A stretch of DNA of 64,000 nucleotides from Craterostigma plantagineum (Eukaryota; Streptophyta; Magnoliopsida; Lamiales; Linderniaceae): assembly GCA_027422505.1 (NCBI GenBank), contig JAPQWV010000002.1:27134501-27198500 (forward strand), written 5' to 3'. Below are positions 46,378 to 58,500 of the stretch, in pieces (position 1 is the first letter of the stretch; each line of letters begins with the position of its first letter). The notes beneath the pieces are model-generated. The model was not told the origin of the DNA and did not search any database. It was given only the letters and a program-made list of their open reading frames with translations. The position numbers and the translations under genes are program-made.

Positions 46378-49300
46378 CTATTGAACCAAGTTTGTGGGAT
46401 CTCCACTCAACATGGTTGAGTTACCACCGAGCTCGTTCTTGGGTGTGTGGTTTTTAAGCCCCATTCCCCTTACTGCGTTATAATGCTGATCTCTAGCAAT
46501 ACCTTTCGTCAAAGGATCTGCTATATTCTCTTTAGACTTCACATAGTCAATAGCAATTATTCCACTAGAAATCAGTTGTCGTACGGTATTATGTCTTCGA
46601 CGTATATGTCGAGACTTACCGTTATACATACTATTCTGTGCCCTACCAATTGCGGCCATACTGTCGCAATGTATCATAATAGGCGGTACAGGCTTATTCC
46701 AAATAGGAATGTCCTCCAAAAAATTTCGAAGCCATTCTGCTTCTTCACCAGCTTTGTCTAATGCAATAAACTCCGATTCCATCGTAGATCGAGCTATGCA
46801 CGTTTGTTTTGAGGATTTCCAGGAGATTGCTCCACCACCGATGGTAAATACATAACCACTCGTGGATTTGGAGTCTTTGCTGTCAGATAACCAGTTAGCA
46901 TCGCAGTATCCTTCAAGAACTGCTGGATACCTCGTATAGAGTATGCCATGATTAATAGTGTGCTTCAGATATCTCAGCACCCTTCTCAAGGCTATCCAAT
47001 GATTACTCCCGGGATTACTCGTAAACCTGCTGAGTTTACTTATTGAATATGCTATATAAGGTCGAGTGCAGTTCGATAAATACATTAGACTGCCAATCAC
47101 TCGAGCATATTCATGTTGTGATATGGGTTCTCCTCTGTTTTTAGCCAAATGTAGATTTATATCTACAGGAGTCTTAGCCGGAGGATCATCGAAGGCATTA
47201 AATTTCTTTAACACGTTCTCAACATAATGAGATTGTGTCAACACAATTCCTTCGGACGCCTTAAAGACGTTTATCCCTAGTATTACTTTCGCCAAACCCA
47301 TATCCTTCATATCGAAATGATTTTTCAACATAGTTTTCGTGTTTACAATCATTTTCTGATTGCTTCCGGTGATTAACATGTCGTCTACATAAAGACAGAC
47401 AATCACGAATTCATCTGGTGTACCCTTAATGTAAACACATTTGTCACACTCATTGATTTTGAATCCATTCGATAACATAGTCATATCGAATTTTTGGTGC
47501 CATTGTTTCGGTGCTTGTTTAAGCCCGTAAAGCGACTTCACGAGTCGGCACACTTTGTTTTCCTGTCCAGGTATTACAAACCCTTCAGGCTGATCCATGT
47601 AGATTTCTTCTTCAAGGTCTCCATTTAGAAATGCCGTTTTTACATCCATTTGATGTACCTCGAGATCATGCAATGCTGCAATAGCAAATAGAACCCGTAT
47701 TGACGTAATTCTCGTCACGGGCGAATAGGTATCGAAGAAATCATATCCTTCCTTTTGGGAATATCCCTTGGCTACTAAACGAGCCTTATATTTTTCAATT
47801 GATCCATCGGTTTTATATTTCCTTTTAAGGACCCATTTGCATCCTAAAGGTTTACACCCCTTAGGGAGATCTACTAACTCCCAAGTGTGATTCTGCATGA
47901 TGGATTCAATTTCACTGTTTACAGCTTCTTTCCAGAACGGAGCTTCTGGAGTCGACAGGGCTTCTTGCACTGTTCTAGGTTCGTCGTCTAACATAAATGT
48001 TAGGAAATCAGGCCCAAATGATTTGGCCACTTTTTTACGCTTACTTTGCCGTGGTTTCTCAACTTCTGAAGGCGAAACTTCAACGGCTTCAAAATTTCTT
48101 TTACAACTTATTTCATTTCTTTCCTTCATTGGAAAGATGTTCTCAAAGAAAACAGCATTTCTTGATTCAATAATCATCCCAGAATTCATGTCGGGAATTT
48201 TGGACTTATGCACCAGAAATCTGTATGCATTACTATTTTCTGCATATCCTGTGAAAATGCAGTCAACCGTTTTCGGTCCTAAAATCTTGACCTGTTTTGG
48301 TTTAGGTACTTCGACCTTTGCTAAACACCCCCACACTTTAAGATATCCGTAGGAAGGTTGTCTACCTTTCCACAATTCGTACGGTGTTTTATCCCGTTTC
48401 TTGTGTGGCAACATATTTAGAATGCGATTTGATGACAGTATGGCTTCCCCCCACAAATTCTGAGGTAGCCCTGAACTGATTAACATCGCATTCATTATCT
48501 CCTTAAGAGTTCTATTTTTTCGTTCAGCAACGCCATTTGATTGAGGTGAATATGGCGCCGTCGTCTGATGAATAATACCATGTTCTTGGCAAAATTCCAC
48601 AAACGGTGCCACGTATTCTCCTCCTCTATCACTTCTTATTATTTTGATCTTAGAGTTAAGTTGATTCTCAACTTCATTCTTATATCTTTTGAAGGTATCA
48701 AGAGCTTCGTCTTTACCACTTAAAAGATACACGTGACAGTACTTCGTGCAATCGTCGATAAATGTTATGAAGTATTTCTTTCCACCTCTTGTTTGCACGA
48801 ATTTCAGATCGCATATATCAGTATGGATCAATTCTAGAGGTGAACTATTTCTTTCGACAGAGAAAAATGGTGCCTTCGCCATTTTTGCTTCTACGCAGAT
48901 TTCACACTTATGTTGTGAATCAATTTCCATTTGTGGAAGTAAGTTTAAACTTATTAACTTTTTCAGTTTGTGCAAACTCACGTGTCCTAATCTACCATGC
49001 CATAAATTAGACAACTCAACCAAGTAAGAAGAACTGGCTTTATTATTATCAACGATCTTAATATCGCGTTTTACAGGCATTACAGATAACTTGAAAAGGT
49101 CCTTCTCGAGGTAACCTTTACCAATACAATGACCATTCTTGGTCAGTACATATTTTCCAGCTTCAAACACTTGTCTAAATCCAGCGTTACTTAGCAGAGC
49201 GCCGGACACCAGATTCTTGCGGATGTCTGGGACATGCAGCACGTCCACAAGCGTCACTTCCTTGCCTGAGGTTATCTTCAGCACCACTCGTCCCAATCCT

Positions 49301-49563
49301 ACGATGTTGGACGTTGCCGCGTTCCCCATATAAAGTGTCCTACCCGAAATAGGCGTGTAAGTGGAGAACATATCTTTGTCGGAGCAGATGTGGCGCGTTG
49401 CTCCACTGTCGATGTACCAGTACCTCGGGTTTTCCACGACGTTCGCCTCGTACACGACTGCAGTCAGATCTAGCTCCGACGTATCCGTCACCAGCTGCTT
49501 CTCTTCAGCGAGATGCGCCCGAGTATTATTAACTCTCTTCTTTTTACGACAATCCTTGGCCAT
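46378..49563 (-). CDS. pol: Copia Pol polyprotein (protease, integrase, reverse transcriptase, RNase H)
   Basis: 1061 residues with no internal stop. Aspartic protease DSG at residues 52-54 ([11 protein letters not shown]). GAG-pre-integrase/His-Cys zinc segment around 190-235 ([16 protein letters not shown]). Integrase core with [18 protein letters not shown] and [13 protein letters not shown] starts near residue 515 ([10 protein letters not shown]) with the catalytic YVDDML motif. RNase H includes YCDANW and ARSTMESEF. Order PR-IN-RT-RH defines Ty1/Copia. The frame opens at the second half of the Gag zinc knuckle (MAKDC), so this is the downstream part of an originally single gag-pol frame and not an independent start. 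Enzymatic residues look intact. Confidence 0.93.
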   Translation of the reverse strand: MAKDCRKKKRVNNTRAHLAEEKQLVTDTSELDLTAVVYEANVVENPRYWYIDSGATRHICSDKDMFSTYTPISGRTLYMGNAATSNIVGLGRVVLKITSGKEVTLVDVLHVPDIRKNLVSGALLSNAGFRQVFEAGKYVLTKNGHCIGKGYLEKDLFKLSVMPVKRDIKIVDNNKASSSYLVELSNLWHGRLGHVSLHKLKKLISLNLLPQMEIDSQHKCEICVEAKMAKAPFFSVERNSSPLELIHTDICDLKFVQTRGGKKYFITFIDDCTKYCHVYLLSGKDEALDTFKRYKNEVENQLNSKIKIIRSDRGGEYVAPFVEFCQEHGIIHQTTAPYSPQSNGVAERKNRTLKEIMNAMLISSGLPQNLWGEAILSSNRILNMLPHKKRDKTPYELWKGRQPSYGYLKVWGCLAKVEVPKPKQVKILGPKTVDCIFTGYAENSNAYRFLVHKSKIPDMNSGMIIESRNAVFFENIFPMKERNEISCKRNFEAVEVSPSEVEKPRQSKRKKVAKSFGPDFLTFMLDDEPRTVQEALSTPEAPFWKEAVNSEIESIMQNHTWELVDLPKGCKPLGCKWVLKRKYKTDGSIEKYKARLVAKGYSQKEGYDFFDTYSPVTRITSIRVLFAIAALHDLEVHQMDVKTAFLNGDLEEEIYMDQPEGFVIPGQENKVCRLVKSLYGLKQAPKQWHQKFDMTMLSNGFKINECDKCVYIKGTPDEFVIVCLYVDDMLITGSNQKMIVNTKTMLKNHFDMKDMGLAKVILGINVFKASEGIVLTQSHYVENVLKKFNAFDDPPAKTPVDINLHLAKNRGEPISQHEYARVIGSLMYLSNCTRPYIAYSISKLSRFTSNPGSNHWIALRRVLRYLKHTINHGILYTRYPAVLEGYCDANWLSDSKDSKSTSGYVFTIGGGAISWKSSKQTCIARSTMESEFIALDKAGEEAEWLRNFLEDIPIWNKPVPPIMIHCDSMAAIGRAQNSMYNGKSRHIRRRHNTVRQLISSGIIAIDYVKSKENIADPLTKGIARDQHYNAVRGMGLKNHTPKNELGGNSTMLSGDPTNLVQ

Positions 49564-50375
49564 ATGCCCTGTTTAATCACAATTATAACAATGCCCTTAA
49601 TTCTTTTGGAATTCGGGTCATGCTTCTTTTGCGGCGGACCTGGCCTTTTACGCTTGTTTCCATAGCTTGGCTCGGCCAAGTTGGCTCCCGCCTCCATACC
49701 GCCCCTCTTGTTCTTGGCTTCGCTCTTTCGGTTATCTTCCTCGATCCGAAGCCGCACAATCAGGTCCTCAAGCCCCATTTCTTTTCGTTTGTGCTTGAGG
49801 TAATTCTTGAAATCCTTCCACAGAGGCGGCAGTTTCTCGATAATCGCAGCTACCTGGAAGTTTTCGCTGATCTGCATATTTTCGGCGTGAATATCGTGGA
49901 TAATCAGCTGCAGATCACGGACTTGGTCCAGCACCGGCTTAGAGTCGGTCATCTTATAATCCAGAAATTTGCCAACGATGAACTTTTTCAGTCCGGCATC
50001 ATCGGTCTTATATTTCTTGTCCAACGAATCCCACAACTCTTTTGCAGTCGTAACCACTGCATAGACGTTGTATAGGGAGTCGTCGAGGGCATTTAGAATA
50101 TAATTGCGGCACATGAAATCATTATGATTCCATGCGTCTAACGCAGCCCTTTCTTGCTCAGATTGAGCGACACGAGCAGCGTAACTTGCGTCGTTAGGGT
50201 TTTCACCCTCAGTTGGTGGAGCGACTTCAGTCATCGAAGGGGCAGTTTCTTTCAGAAATCGGACGAGGTGGAGAGTAATCATCTTTTGTTGCCAGCGTTT
50301 GAACTCCGTCCCATTGAACTTGGCAGGACGTTCGGCGTGACTACTGGCAGGGCTAGTTGGTGCGTTGGTTGCCAT
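49488..50375 (-). CDS. gag: Copia Gag, broken at the zinc knuckle
   Basis: Met at 50375, about 36 bases inside the 5' LTR edge. Typical Copia Gag: [14 protein letters not shown], then [29 protein letters not shown] and [14 protein letters not shown], followed by a basic region. The CCHC zinc knuckle is spread over two frames: Gag shifts near 49597 (one base short in an A run on the minus strand), and the correct frame then has an in-frame TAA at 49573-49575. The residues after about 49600 are therefore out of frame. Gag and Pol cannot be made as one protein from this copy. Confidence 0.88.
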   Translation of the reverse strand: MATNAPTSPASSHAERPAKFNGTEFKRWQQKMITLHLVRFLKETAPSMTEVAPPTEGENPNDASYAARVAQSEQERAALDAWNHNDFMCRNYILNALDDSLYNVYAVVTTAKELWDSLDKKYKTDDAGLKKFIVGKFLDYKMTDSKPVLDQVRDLQLIIHDIHAENMQISENFQVAAIIEKLPPLWKDFKNYLKHKRKEMGLEDLIVRLRIEEDNRKSEAKNKRGGMEAGANLAEPSYGNKRKRPGPPQKKHDPNSKRIKGIVIIVIKQGIWPRIVVKRRELIILGRISLKRSSW

Positions 50376-50876
50376 CGATCAGATCACGAACAAAAATTTC
50401 GTCTTACGAATTGTTGTTTCTTCGGTTGCGTCTGGTCGGTGGCAGATAGCTTTGACAATAGATAAACTTCGACGTTAGATAGTCGGAAGATGGAGTGTCT
50501 TCAACCGCAGGTGCAGTTCGTGAGTACCCAGATGATGATGAGGGCATATGTGATAACTATAGTACATAGCATGAAGAATAAATACGCCTGGAGTTGATGA
50601 AGACTATCCACAACAGTAGACGTAGTCGAGGCGTGTGTTGGACACACTGTCCGTAAGACGAAATCGCCCCGATATTAAGTGCTTTCGGTTAGCAGCGATC
50701 GTCCCCAAGATACAACGACATTTTCTTAACTCATAATCTCAGCACAACGACTAGAGTTTTACGACGAATCGTACTCGAAACTGAATTTTTCTTTCTTCGG
50801 GAAACTAGGGAGTATTAGAGTGAAATATGCAAATTCGTGGGTTGAAGTGAATGAATATTTCCATCTCAATGGGGGC

Positions 50877-50886
50877 CTATTTATAG
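50877..50886 (-). promoter_or_regulatory. TATA box in the Copia 5' LTR
   Basis: CTATAAATAG on the minus strand inside the right LTR; the same motif is at the matching place in the left LTR (about 44851-44860). It predicts transcription start near 50845, so U3 is about 1 kb and R-U5 about 430 bp. The left-LTR copy points toward the thionin-like gene and could drive read-through into it. Confidence 0.65.
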
Positions 50887-51863
50887 ATTTTATGTCGCAG
50901 GGACCTCTCCGCAAATTCAAGAACTTGCTAGGCTGCTTTTGTAATTTTCCAGGGACTATATTGCAACATTTTGCATCTATTGGACTGTCGGTTTATTTAC
51001 CGGCCCGCGACAGGCCCGATTCTCGGGCCGACAGCCCGAATCATAGGCGTGTCCCACCGGCGGCGGCCCGACTCTGACCTGACCCACCGGCGGCTCGACC
51101 GACACCTCTTGTTGGGCCGACCGACACCTCTAGTTGGGCCGGATCAGCTCAACAGCCCACTGCGGCCCAAACGATCCACTGGATCACGCCACCTCATCTA
51201 GACTGTCCAATCAGTGCTGACGCAGCGCCACCTCATCTTCACCTCAACTGCCACGTCACCGGCACCGTCGCCGTCGCCGCCCACCGGAGGAAAACTTTAA
51301 GTAGCTCCTCAATGCTCCTCGCTCCGATGCGTCGTGCGCGCCTCAAAGCGCCCATTGCGCACTTTGGCACGGCTCGGCCTCGGCCACGGGCTCGGTGCTC
51401 GTCGGTGCAAGGCACCGACTCGCACCCGGACTATTATTTGGGCCAAAACTCATACAAGTTTCTCAAGCCCACTTAAACGCACTTTAAACCCACAAGCCCA
51501 TTTAAGCCCATACACATGGCAAGCCCTTTTGATTAAACCCACATGGGTTTCTATATATATAGTGAAGATTTTCTTAGTGTCTAACCAATGTGGGACACTT
51601 GATTTCCCACTTAAACACTACTAACCATTTTAATGTTTATTGGGCCAACTTCGAAAATTAATTTCTCATTCACCCGATATCGGTTTTGAGCGTATTAATA
51701 TTCGTTAGAATCCCCGTGAAACATAGATTCGTAATCTTTCAACGATTTCTCATTTCGACATTCGATGGCTTTCCGATTTAATTAAAACCGAAACTAATTT
51801 TATTAATGGGTTATACCCATTTGGGCCCAAAGCCCACTTGGTTTAATAAAATCCAACAAATTT

Positions 51864-52546
51864 TTCCAACTAAAAGTCGTAGTTCGAGTGCATCTTCAGA
51901 GGGGCTCAGCTCATCACTAGAATATATATGATACGATGAGTGCATGCAGCATGTTTATGTTATGTTATGATATGTTATGTTTCTCGTATAAAAGAACGTT
52001 AGTATAGTGACGATGGGTATTGGTGCCAATAGACTGGAGAATATTATTGCATTGTCAAATTTGCCTGTCTTATTGGGCCGTGTGATCCATTATTTCTTTT
52101 TGGGCTGTCTGGGCCCATTACAGAGACTCGGCTCGCAGGGATACACACAGATGTATAAGGTGGATTGTTTTGTTTTGTTTCGTACTTGCGCTAAAAACAA
52201 AAGAAAGTTGAATTCCTCAAGCAATCTTCACCATTCGCGCACGTAATTTCTCTCAAAACTGTCATTGCAATTGCCGCTCGATTGATCTGAGACACTTCCA
52301 AATCTTCCAATTGTGGCTGTGGAGAAGTTTGAAAATTGTTGTGTGAGGCTGCTGGAAATTTTCGGATTGCAAGTTTTCAAAGGCTCCTCCTTTTTTACGT
52401 GGGTTACAGTTTTTCGCTCTTCGCCTAGATTTGAACGGAGAAAATTTCAGAATTATTAGTGGACTAGGGGACTAAGGGCTGGCCCTCGCTCTTGGTCCCC
52501 CCATACATGAGCTGTAGTACAAGCTTGAGTACGTCGGTTGGCAACA
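51864..52546 (+). promoter_or_regulatory. TIC236 promoter region with three site II elements
   Basis: TGGGCC at 52074, TGGGCT at 52101 and TGGGCC at 52110 lie 430-480 bases before the start codon. TGGGCY (site II) elements bind TCP factors and are common in promoters of plant genes for organelle biogenesis and translation. The Copia element ends at 51858, leaving these motifs and the probable core promoter intact. No ORF here is convincing. Confidence 0.5.
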
Positions 52547-55500
52547 ATGAGTTTGGAACTTCACAACCCTTTCATTGGTTTTCCGCTCAGTTGCACTGTT
52601 TCTGGAAGGAACAAGTTAAAGTGTGCCCACCTAAAGGATGTTAAATTAAAATTCTCTAGAAGGGGTTCTAGTGTTCAATTGTGTAAATGTGCGAAGAGGC
52701 AGCATGAATGGATTTTCCAAGGAAATAAGCTAATGCATTTTTGCGGGAAGAATATTGAGTTACTATGGAAAAGGCTAGAAATGCGAAGCAGTTGGATGAT
52801 CAATGCTGTGAAAGAACCTATCTCTCGGGGCAAGACTTTGGTCAAGTTTGCTAATCCTGTGTGGGAGGAGGGTCTATTTATTTTCAGGTGCTCTGTGTTC
52901 TTCTCCGTATTTTCTGGAGTGTGTTTACTGGTATGGTATGGGCAGTCAAAAGCAAAAATTTATATAGAAGCTAAGCTGCTGCCTTCCATTTGTACGCTAT
53001 TGAGTGATCATATTCAGCGAGAACTTGATTTTGGTAAAGTTCGACGGATTTCACCCTTAAGTATCACTTTGGAATCATGCTCTTTTGGTCCCCATACCGA
53101 AGAGTTCTCCTGTGGCGAGGTGCCCACTATAAAGCTCAGAATCCGTCCTTTCGCGACCCTAAGAAGGGGGAAAATAGTGATCGATGCTGTTATGCATAAT
53201 CCGAGTTTATTGGTTGTGCAAAAGAAGAATTACACTTGGCTTGGAATACCTTACTCAGATGGTACTCCCCAAAGGCATTTGTCTGCTGAAGAAGGGATTG
53301 ATTATCGTACAAGAACTAGAAGAATCTCTAGAGAAGAAGCTGCCCTACGATGGGAGAACGAACGAGATGCTGCTGCTAGAGAATCTTCTCAAAAAGGTTA
53401 TAAAATATCTGGGCATGACAGTGGCATGCCTGAGGATAATCATTTGACGGAAAATACTCTTCCTCCTCCTAGGTCTGGGGCTCCTGATCCATTTTTCTCG
53501 ATGGACGAGAAACTTCAGTGGAGAGATCATCATTGCATGGATGCTGGTGCAGAATATGATTCCAAGCATGCTGATTTAGAGAAGTCGTTCGGCACGAAAA
53601 TTTCATCCCAGGACGCTAATTTCTGGACCAGAATCATGCCCGGGCCTATAAGGCACAAATTCAAGAAGAAAGGCAACGGAAAAGGTCTATCTTCTGTGGG
53701 GTTTGAATCCAAAAGGAGACTTCTAGATCTCAGTGCATCTGCAGCTTGTTTATATTTTCAAGGACAATCACAGAAAAAAGCGGACTTCGCTGAGAAATTT
53801 GACGATTCGGCGAATGTGGAGAATTCTTCAAACCTTGGAACAGATTATCCCACCACTTCACCTACGGTGACCTGTCCTGAAGGAAATTTAAATCATGAGT
53901 TTAAAAGTGGGAAGGGCTATGTTTTCGATGGCAGGAGACTCGAAATGACTGAGAATACCTCTACCCGCAAGGCTAGGGTGGAGGAAGAGATAAATACTAA
54001 TTATTACCCCAGAGGAAATGCTGAAGTGCAGTCTGAGAATGAGATGGACATAGATTTTAGAAACCAGACCACTCAAATCGATGGGCTAGATGCTAGTGAG
54101 AATGTTGTAAGAGACATTGACGGTTGTCAAGACTCTTCGGAAACTTCACATTCAGTTGACAATTTGAATAATGATCATCTTGTTGGATTTCAATCAGGTT
54201 CTTTATATTCCCTTAGAAACTTCACTGAAACATGGTCTCATCTACTTGTCAGTCCTTTCTGGAGGCTAAAATCTGAGATTGGCCAGAGATTTGAGGATAT
54301 ATCCACAGAGCTAGTTGACGAGATTGATGGTCAAACTGGTTCAGGCTTGGATAAGATAATTCCTGTTGTTCTCGATGGCGTGCATTTCAAAGGTGGATCA
54401 CTGATGCTGCTCGCATATGGTGATAATGAACCAAGGTAGGGTTGGCTGTGACATATTAGAGATACTGATCCATTGCACAATTATTATTTTAGTTGTATTA
54501 ATCTACTTATTATTCTTACTATATACAAATCAAAATTGATTGATTCTTTTCCTTATGAATACTGTTTTAAACTTTAAGGGCCATTCTTACTAATCAAAAG
54601 TTAAACCGTTCTGAAGTTTTGTGTCATTTTCTATTATGTTAATAGCTTCTTCCATCATTCCTTTTTGTTTGCAAATGGTCTTACTAGAGTTTAGAAGAGG
54701 TTGATGTATGATATTGTGAGTGCAGCAGAAAAGTGGACATTTTGTTTTATATATGAATAATATGATGCAGATGCGTTACATCAAGTAATTTGTTTTAATT
54801 TCTCTTTTGATAGAGAAATGGAAATTGCTAGCGGAAATGTAGAGTTCCAAAACCACTACGGACGTGTTCATGTGCAAATCAGCGGCAATTGTAAGATGTG
54901 GAGATCGGATGCCGTCTCTGAAGATGGAGGGTGGTTATCAACAGATATTTTTGTTGACATTATTGAGCAAAAATGGCATGCAAATTTGAAAATCTCAAAT
55001 CTCTTTGTTCCGGTAAAGTTCATTTGGAGAATTCTCAGTGATATTTCCTATAATCATTCAGCACGTATGCGACTCATACATGGCAAGATTTGAATTCTCC
55101 TCCTTTCTTGTGTAGCTTTTTGAGAGGATTTTAGACCTGCCAATCATGTGGTCAAAGGGAAGAGCTAGCGGTGAGGTGCTTAATCTAACTCCATAGTTTC
55201 TACAAAAGGACATTTCTGTTTGTCCTGTAATGCATTTAAACGAACGACAAATTTATTTCTGTGCTTCATCACTTGTTTATGTTTATATACTTTGTTTTGT
55301 GCTTTTTTCTGCATGCAAATTTCTAATGATTTAGCTGCTAATCTATTGCGTTCTTGATTTAGACTTCAATATTTCATGCAAAAAACTGTTGATACTTTCC
55401 TGCAATTTGAAGGTGTTGGCAAACTTCAAATTGTTCCATTTATGTAACTTTTTAGCTATCAATGTTTCAAACTATTGACTGTTGAGGCTATATAAAGATT

Positions 55501-58500
55501 CAATGTCATATATATGTGGTACATTAAAAAATGACAGTGTTTTTATATTAACAGGTTCACATATGCATGTCAAGGGGAGAAACATTTCCGAATCTTCATG
55601 GGCAGCTTGATGTAAGGGGGTTAGCATTTCATGTTAATGATGCCCCATCGTGGTTTTCTGTAAGTCTGCATGTAATTGTATCTGGTGTATTATGTTCCTC
55701 TCATTATAAACCCATTGTTTCTTTAATGTCTTCGGGCCTGGCAGTTCCTAGATTTTGTTATTTATTTTCCCTTATTTACCTGAGGTTATTCTGGTGAAAT
55801 GATTAAGGATGTGGTTTGTGCAGGATATGTCTGTTAGTCTGTTCTTTCGCGCCCAGCGGATATTTGTGCACAATGCTAGAGGCTGGTTTGGTGATGTTCC
55901 TTTAGAAGCATCTGGAGATTTCGGGATCGATCCACAGGAAGGAGAATATCACCTTATGTGTCAGGTATATCCCTTAAAGGAAAGCCCGCCCTTTTCAGTT
56001 TGAAATTATCAATTAGAAACTTGTACCTTAGGGCCGTTTCCCAATCTGAGTGTATTCAGTTGTTTGCTTCTTTTTTATCTATCGAATTAAATAAAAACAG
56101 AATCCATTTTTTTTAAATCCTTGGTCTGTGTTTTATAGAACCTTTTTTGTTTGCCCTCCTATTTAGTTTGATTTGGGAACTTTTGATTCAGGTTCCATCG
56201 GTGGAAGTAAATGCTTTGATGAAAACCTTCAAGATGAAGCCGCTGTTATTTCCGGTATTTTGTCTATATGGATTTGATACTGAGATTATCTGTGTTTGAT
56301 GAAGATATTTCTCATGCGTTTTCGTACGCTTCTCTGACCATGCTAAGGCACCAATACCATGACGAAAATAACTGCCACTTGTTCGTGTCGCTACTGACCA
56401 CAAAGTGCGATTAAAACTCTATAACCATAGTCCATAATAAACCATTGAGCAATATTCTCATGCATACTAGTCCTTTGTAAGTTTTTAGTTCAAGGTGGGC
56501 TCAACGGCTAGTGTGGTGGTAGTGGGGTTAGGTGGCATAGGCGTAATCAGCAGTGCTTTGATTGCTGAGTAACTGTTGATTTTGTAATATGTATTGACCT
56601 TAAACCTCATTTTATTTTTCCTGTTCCTGGTTCATAGTGGTTTAGTCTGCATATCATGCGTTTGCTCATATGCTTCTTCAGACGAATACTAATTAAGCTC
56701 CATAACTTCCTGCAGTTGGCGGGATCAGTTACAGCTGTTTTCAATTGCCAAGGCCCATTGGATGCTCCTGTATTCGTTGGGAGTGCGTTAGTCTCGAGGA
56801 AACTTATGCATCTTTCTTCTGATAATTCTTATTCGGCTGCTTACGAGGCGATGATGGGCAGTAAAGAGGCAGGTGCAGTGGCAGCCATCGACCATATCCC
56901 ACTCTCATATGTTTCTGCCAACTTTACGTTTAACACAGACAATTGTGTGAGTATATCGTGGACAAATTTTACCAAGGACAAATCTAAACTAGATTGGGGT
57001 TTGTCATGCATGTCATTGCTTGCATTCATATGTCAGGTTGCCGATCTGTACGGGATCCGAGCTACACTTGTTGATGGTGGTGAAATCCGTGGAGCAGGAA
57101 ATGCTTGGATTTGTCCTGAGGTGTTTATTTGATTGGCAACAGTACATATTTGAGTATGAATAACTGAATATTTGTCCGCATGCTTTATTATGTCAGGAAA
57201 TCCTTTGAATGTTCTTGCTAATTAGTTTGTCTACTACGTTTATTTTAATATAGAGAAGTGAAGATAACTGCCATTAAGCTATGACTACACAGTGCAATGT
57301 GTTAATTAAGTTCTTATACTTTAAAGAGTCTTGATGTAAATATGTTTGATTTGAAGTATTGTTTGGAAGACATCTACCTATAGAAAAATATTCAAGACAT
57401 CCTACCTTGTGATATTCTTTCAACGGGCATCACACAGAAAATATTTATATCATATATATATATATATATATATAGATAGATAGATTACAATATCCTTTTC
57501 TTTGGCTTTGTGAATTATCTGAAGATTGGTTTGATTGTACCTGTTTGTTGATCATCTGATCTATCTGACATCTGATGGCCTATAATTGTAGGGAGAAGTT
57601 GATGACTCTGCAATGGATGTAAACTTTTCAGGCAATTTATGTTTCGATAGGATTATGCAGCGGTATGTTCCTGGTTATCTTCAAAGAATGCCTCTTAAGT
57701 TAGGGGATCTAAATGGAGAGACAAAAGTTTCTGGATCATTGTTCAAACCGTAAGATTTATTTCCAGGCCTTTCTATGTATCATACGACTCCTTAGTCGTG
57801 ATAATATTCCAAAGAAAAAATTTCTCTATCTTTCAGTACTGAAACAGTTTGTACTGATGTAGGAGATTTGATATCAAATGGACAGCACCTAGAGCAGAGG
57901 GATCACTTTCTGATGCCCGTGGAGATGTCATAATTTGTCACGATTACATGTCTATCAATTCTGCGTCTGCTGCGTTTGAATTGTATTCGAAAATTTTAAC
58001 AATGTATCCTTCAGAAAACTTGCTAAATTGGAGGGAGCGCAATAAAGCTGCTTCAATGCCTTTCTCCGTAGAAGGGGTTGAGCTGGATCTGAAAATGCGA
58101 AATTTTGAATTTTTTAACTTGGTTTCTTTCTCTACTTTTGACTCTCTGAGGCCTTTGCATCTCAAAGCAACTGGAAGAATAAAGTTCCATGGCAAGGTTG
58201 ACAAAATTTCTCCCAGCTACATTGATAATGAAGCCGTGGAACCAGTTAAGAATCTGGGAGTGCATATGGTGAAAAGTGATGAATTTGGAAAGAGTATTTC
58301 TGGGGATGTTTCAGTTTCAGGATTGAAACTCAATCAATTGATGTTGGCTCCTCAGTTATCAGGCGTAGTGAACATAACACCTACGGGCATTAAGGTAACG
58401 ATCGATAGCGCTCTCTAGAGCTTTTTGTTATTTGGTATTCTTGAAGTGCTGCATAGAGCTGGGACCTGTGCTGAAAATGGGTTGATATAAGTTGTTCCTT

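Larger units (their letters stand above)
44377..51858 (-). mobile_element. Complete Ty1/Copia LTR retrotransposon
   Basis: 7482 bp on the minus strand. Two LTRs (44377-45865 and 50412-51858) begin TGTTG and end CAACA and are flanked by a perfect 5-bp target duplication AATTT (44372-44376 and 51859-51863). Between them are gag and a 1061-residue pol with the Copia order protease-integrase-RT-RNase H. LTRs look nearly identical apart from a GC-rich simple repeat, so insertion is recent. Only about 36 bases separate the 5' LTR (right copy) from the gag start, and no TGG-type primer-binding site abuts the LTR. Gag-pol is interrupted in the Gag zinc knuckle. Confidence 0.95.
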
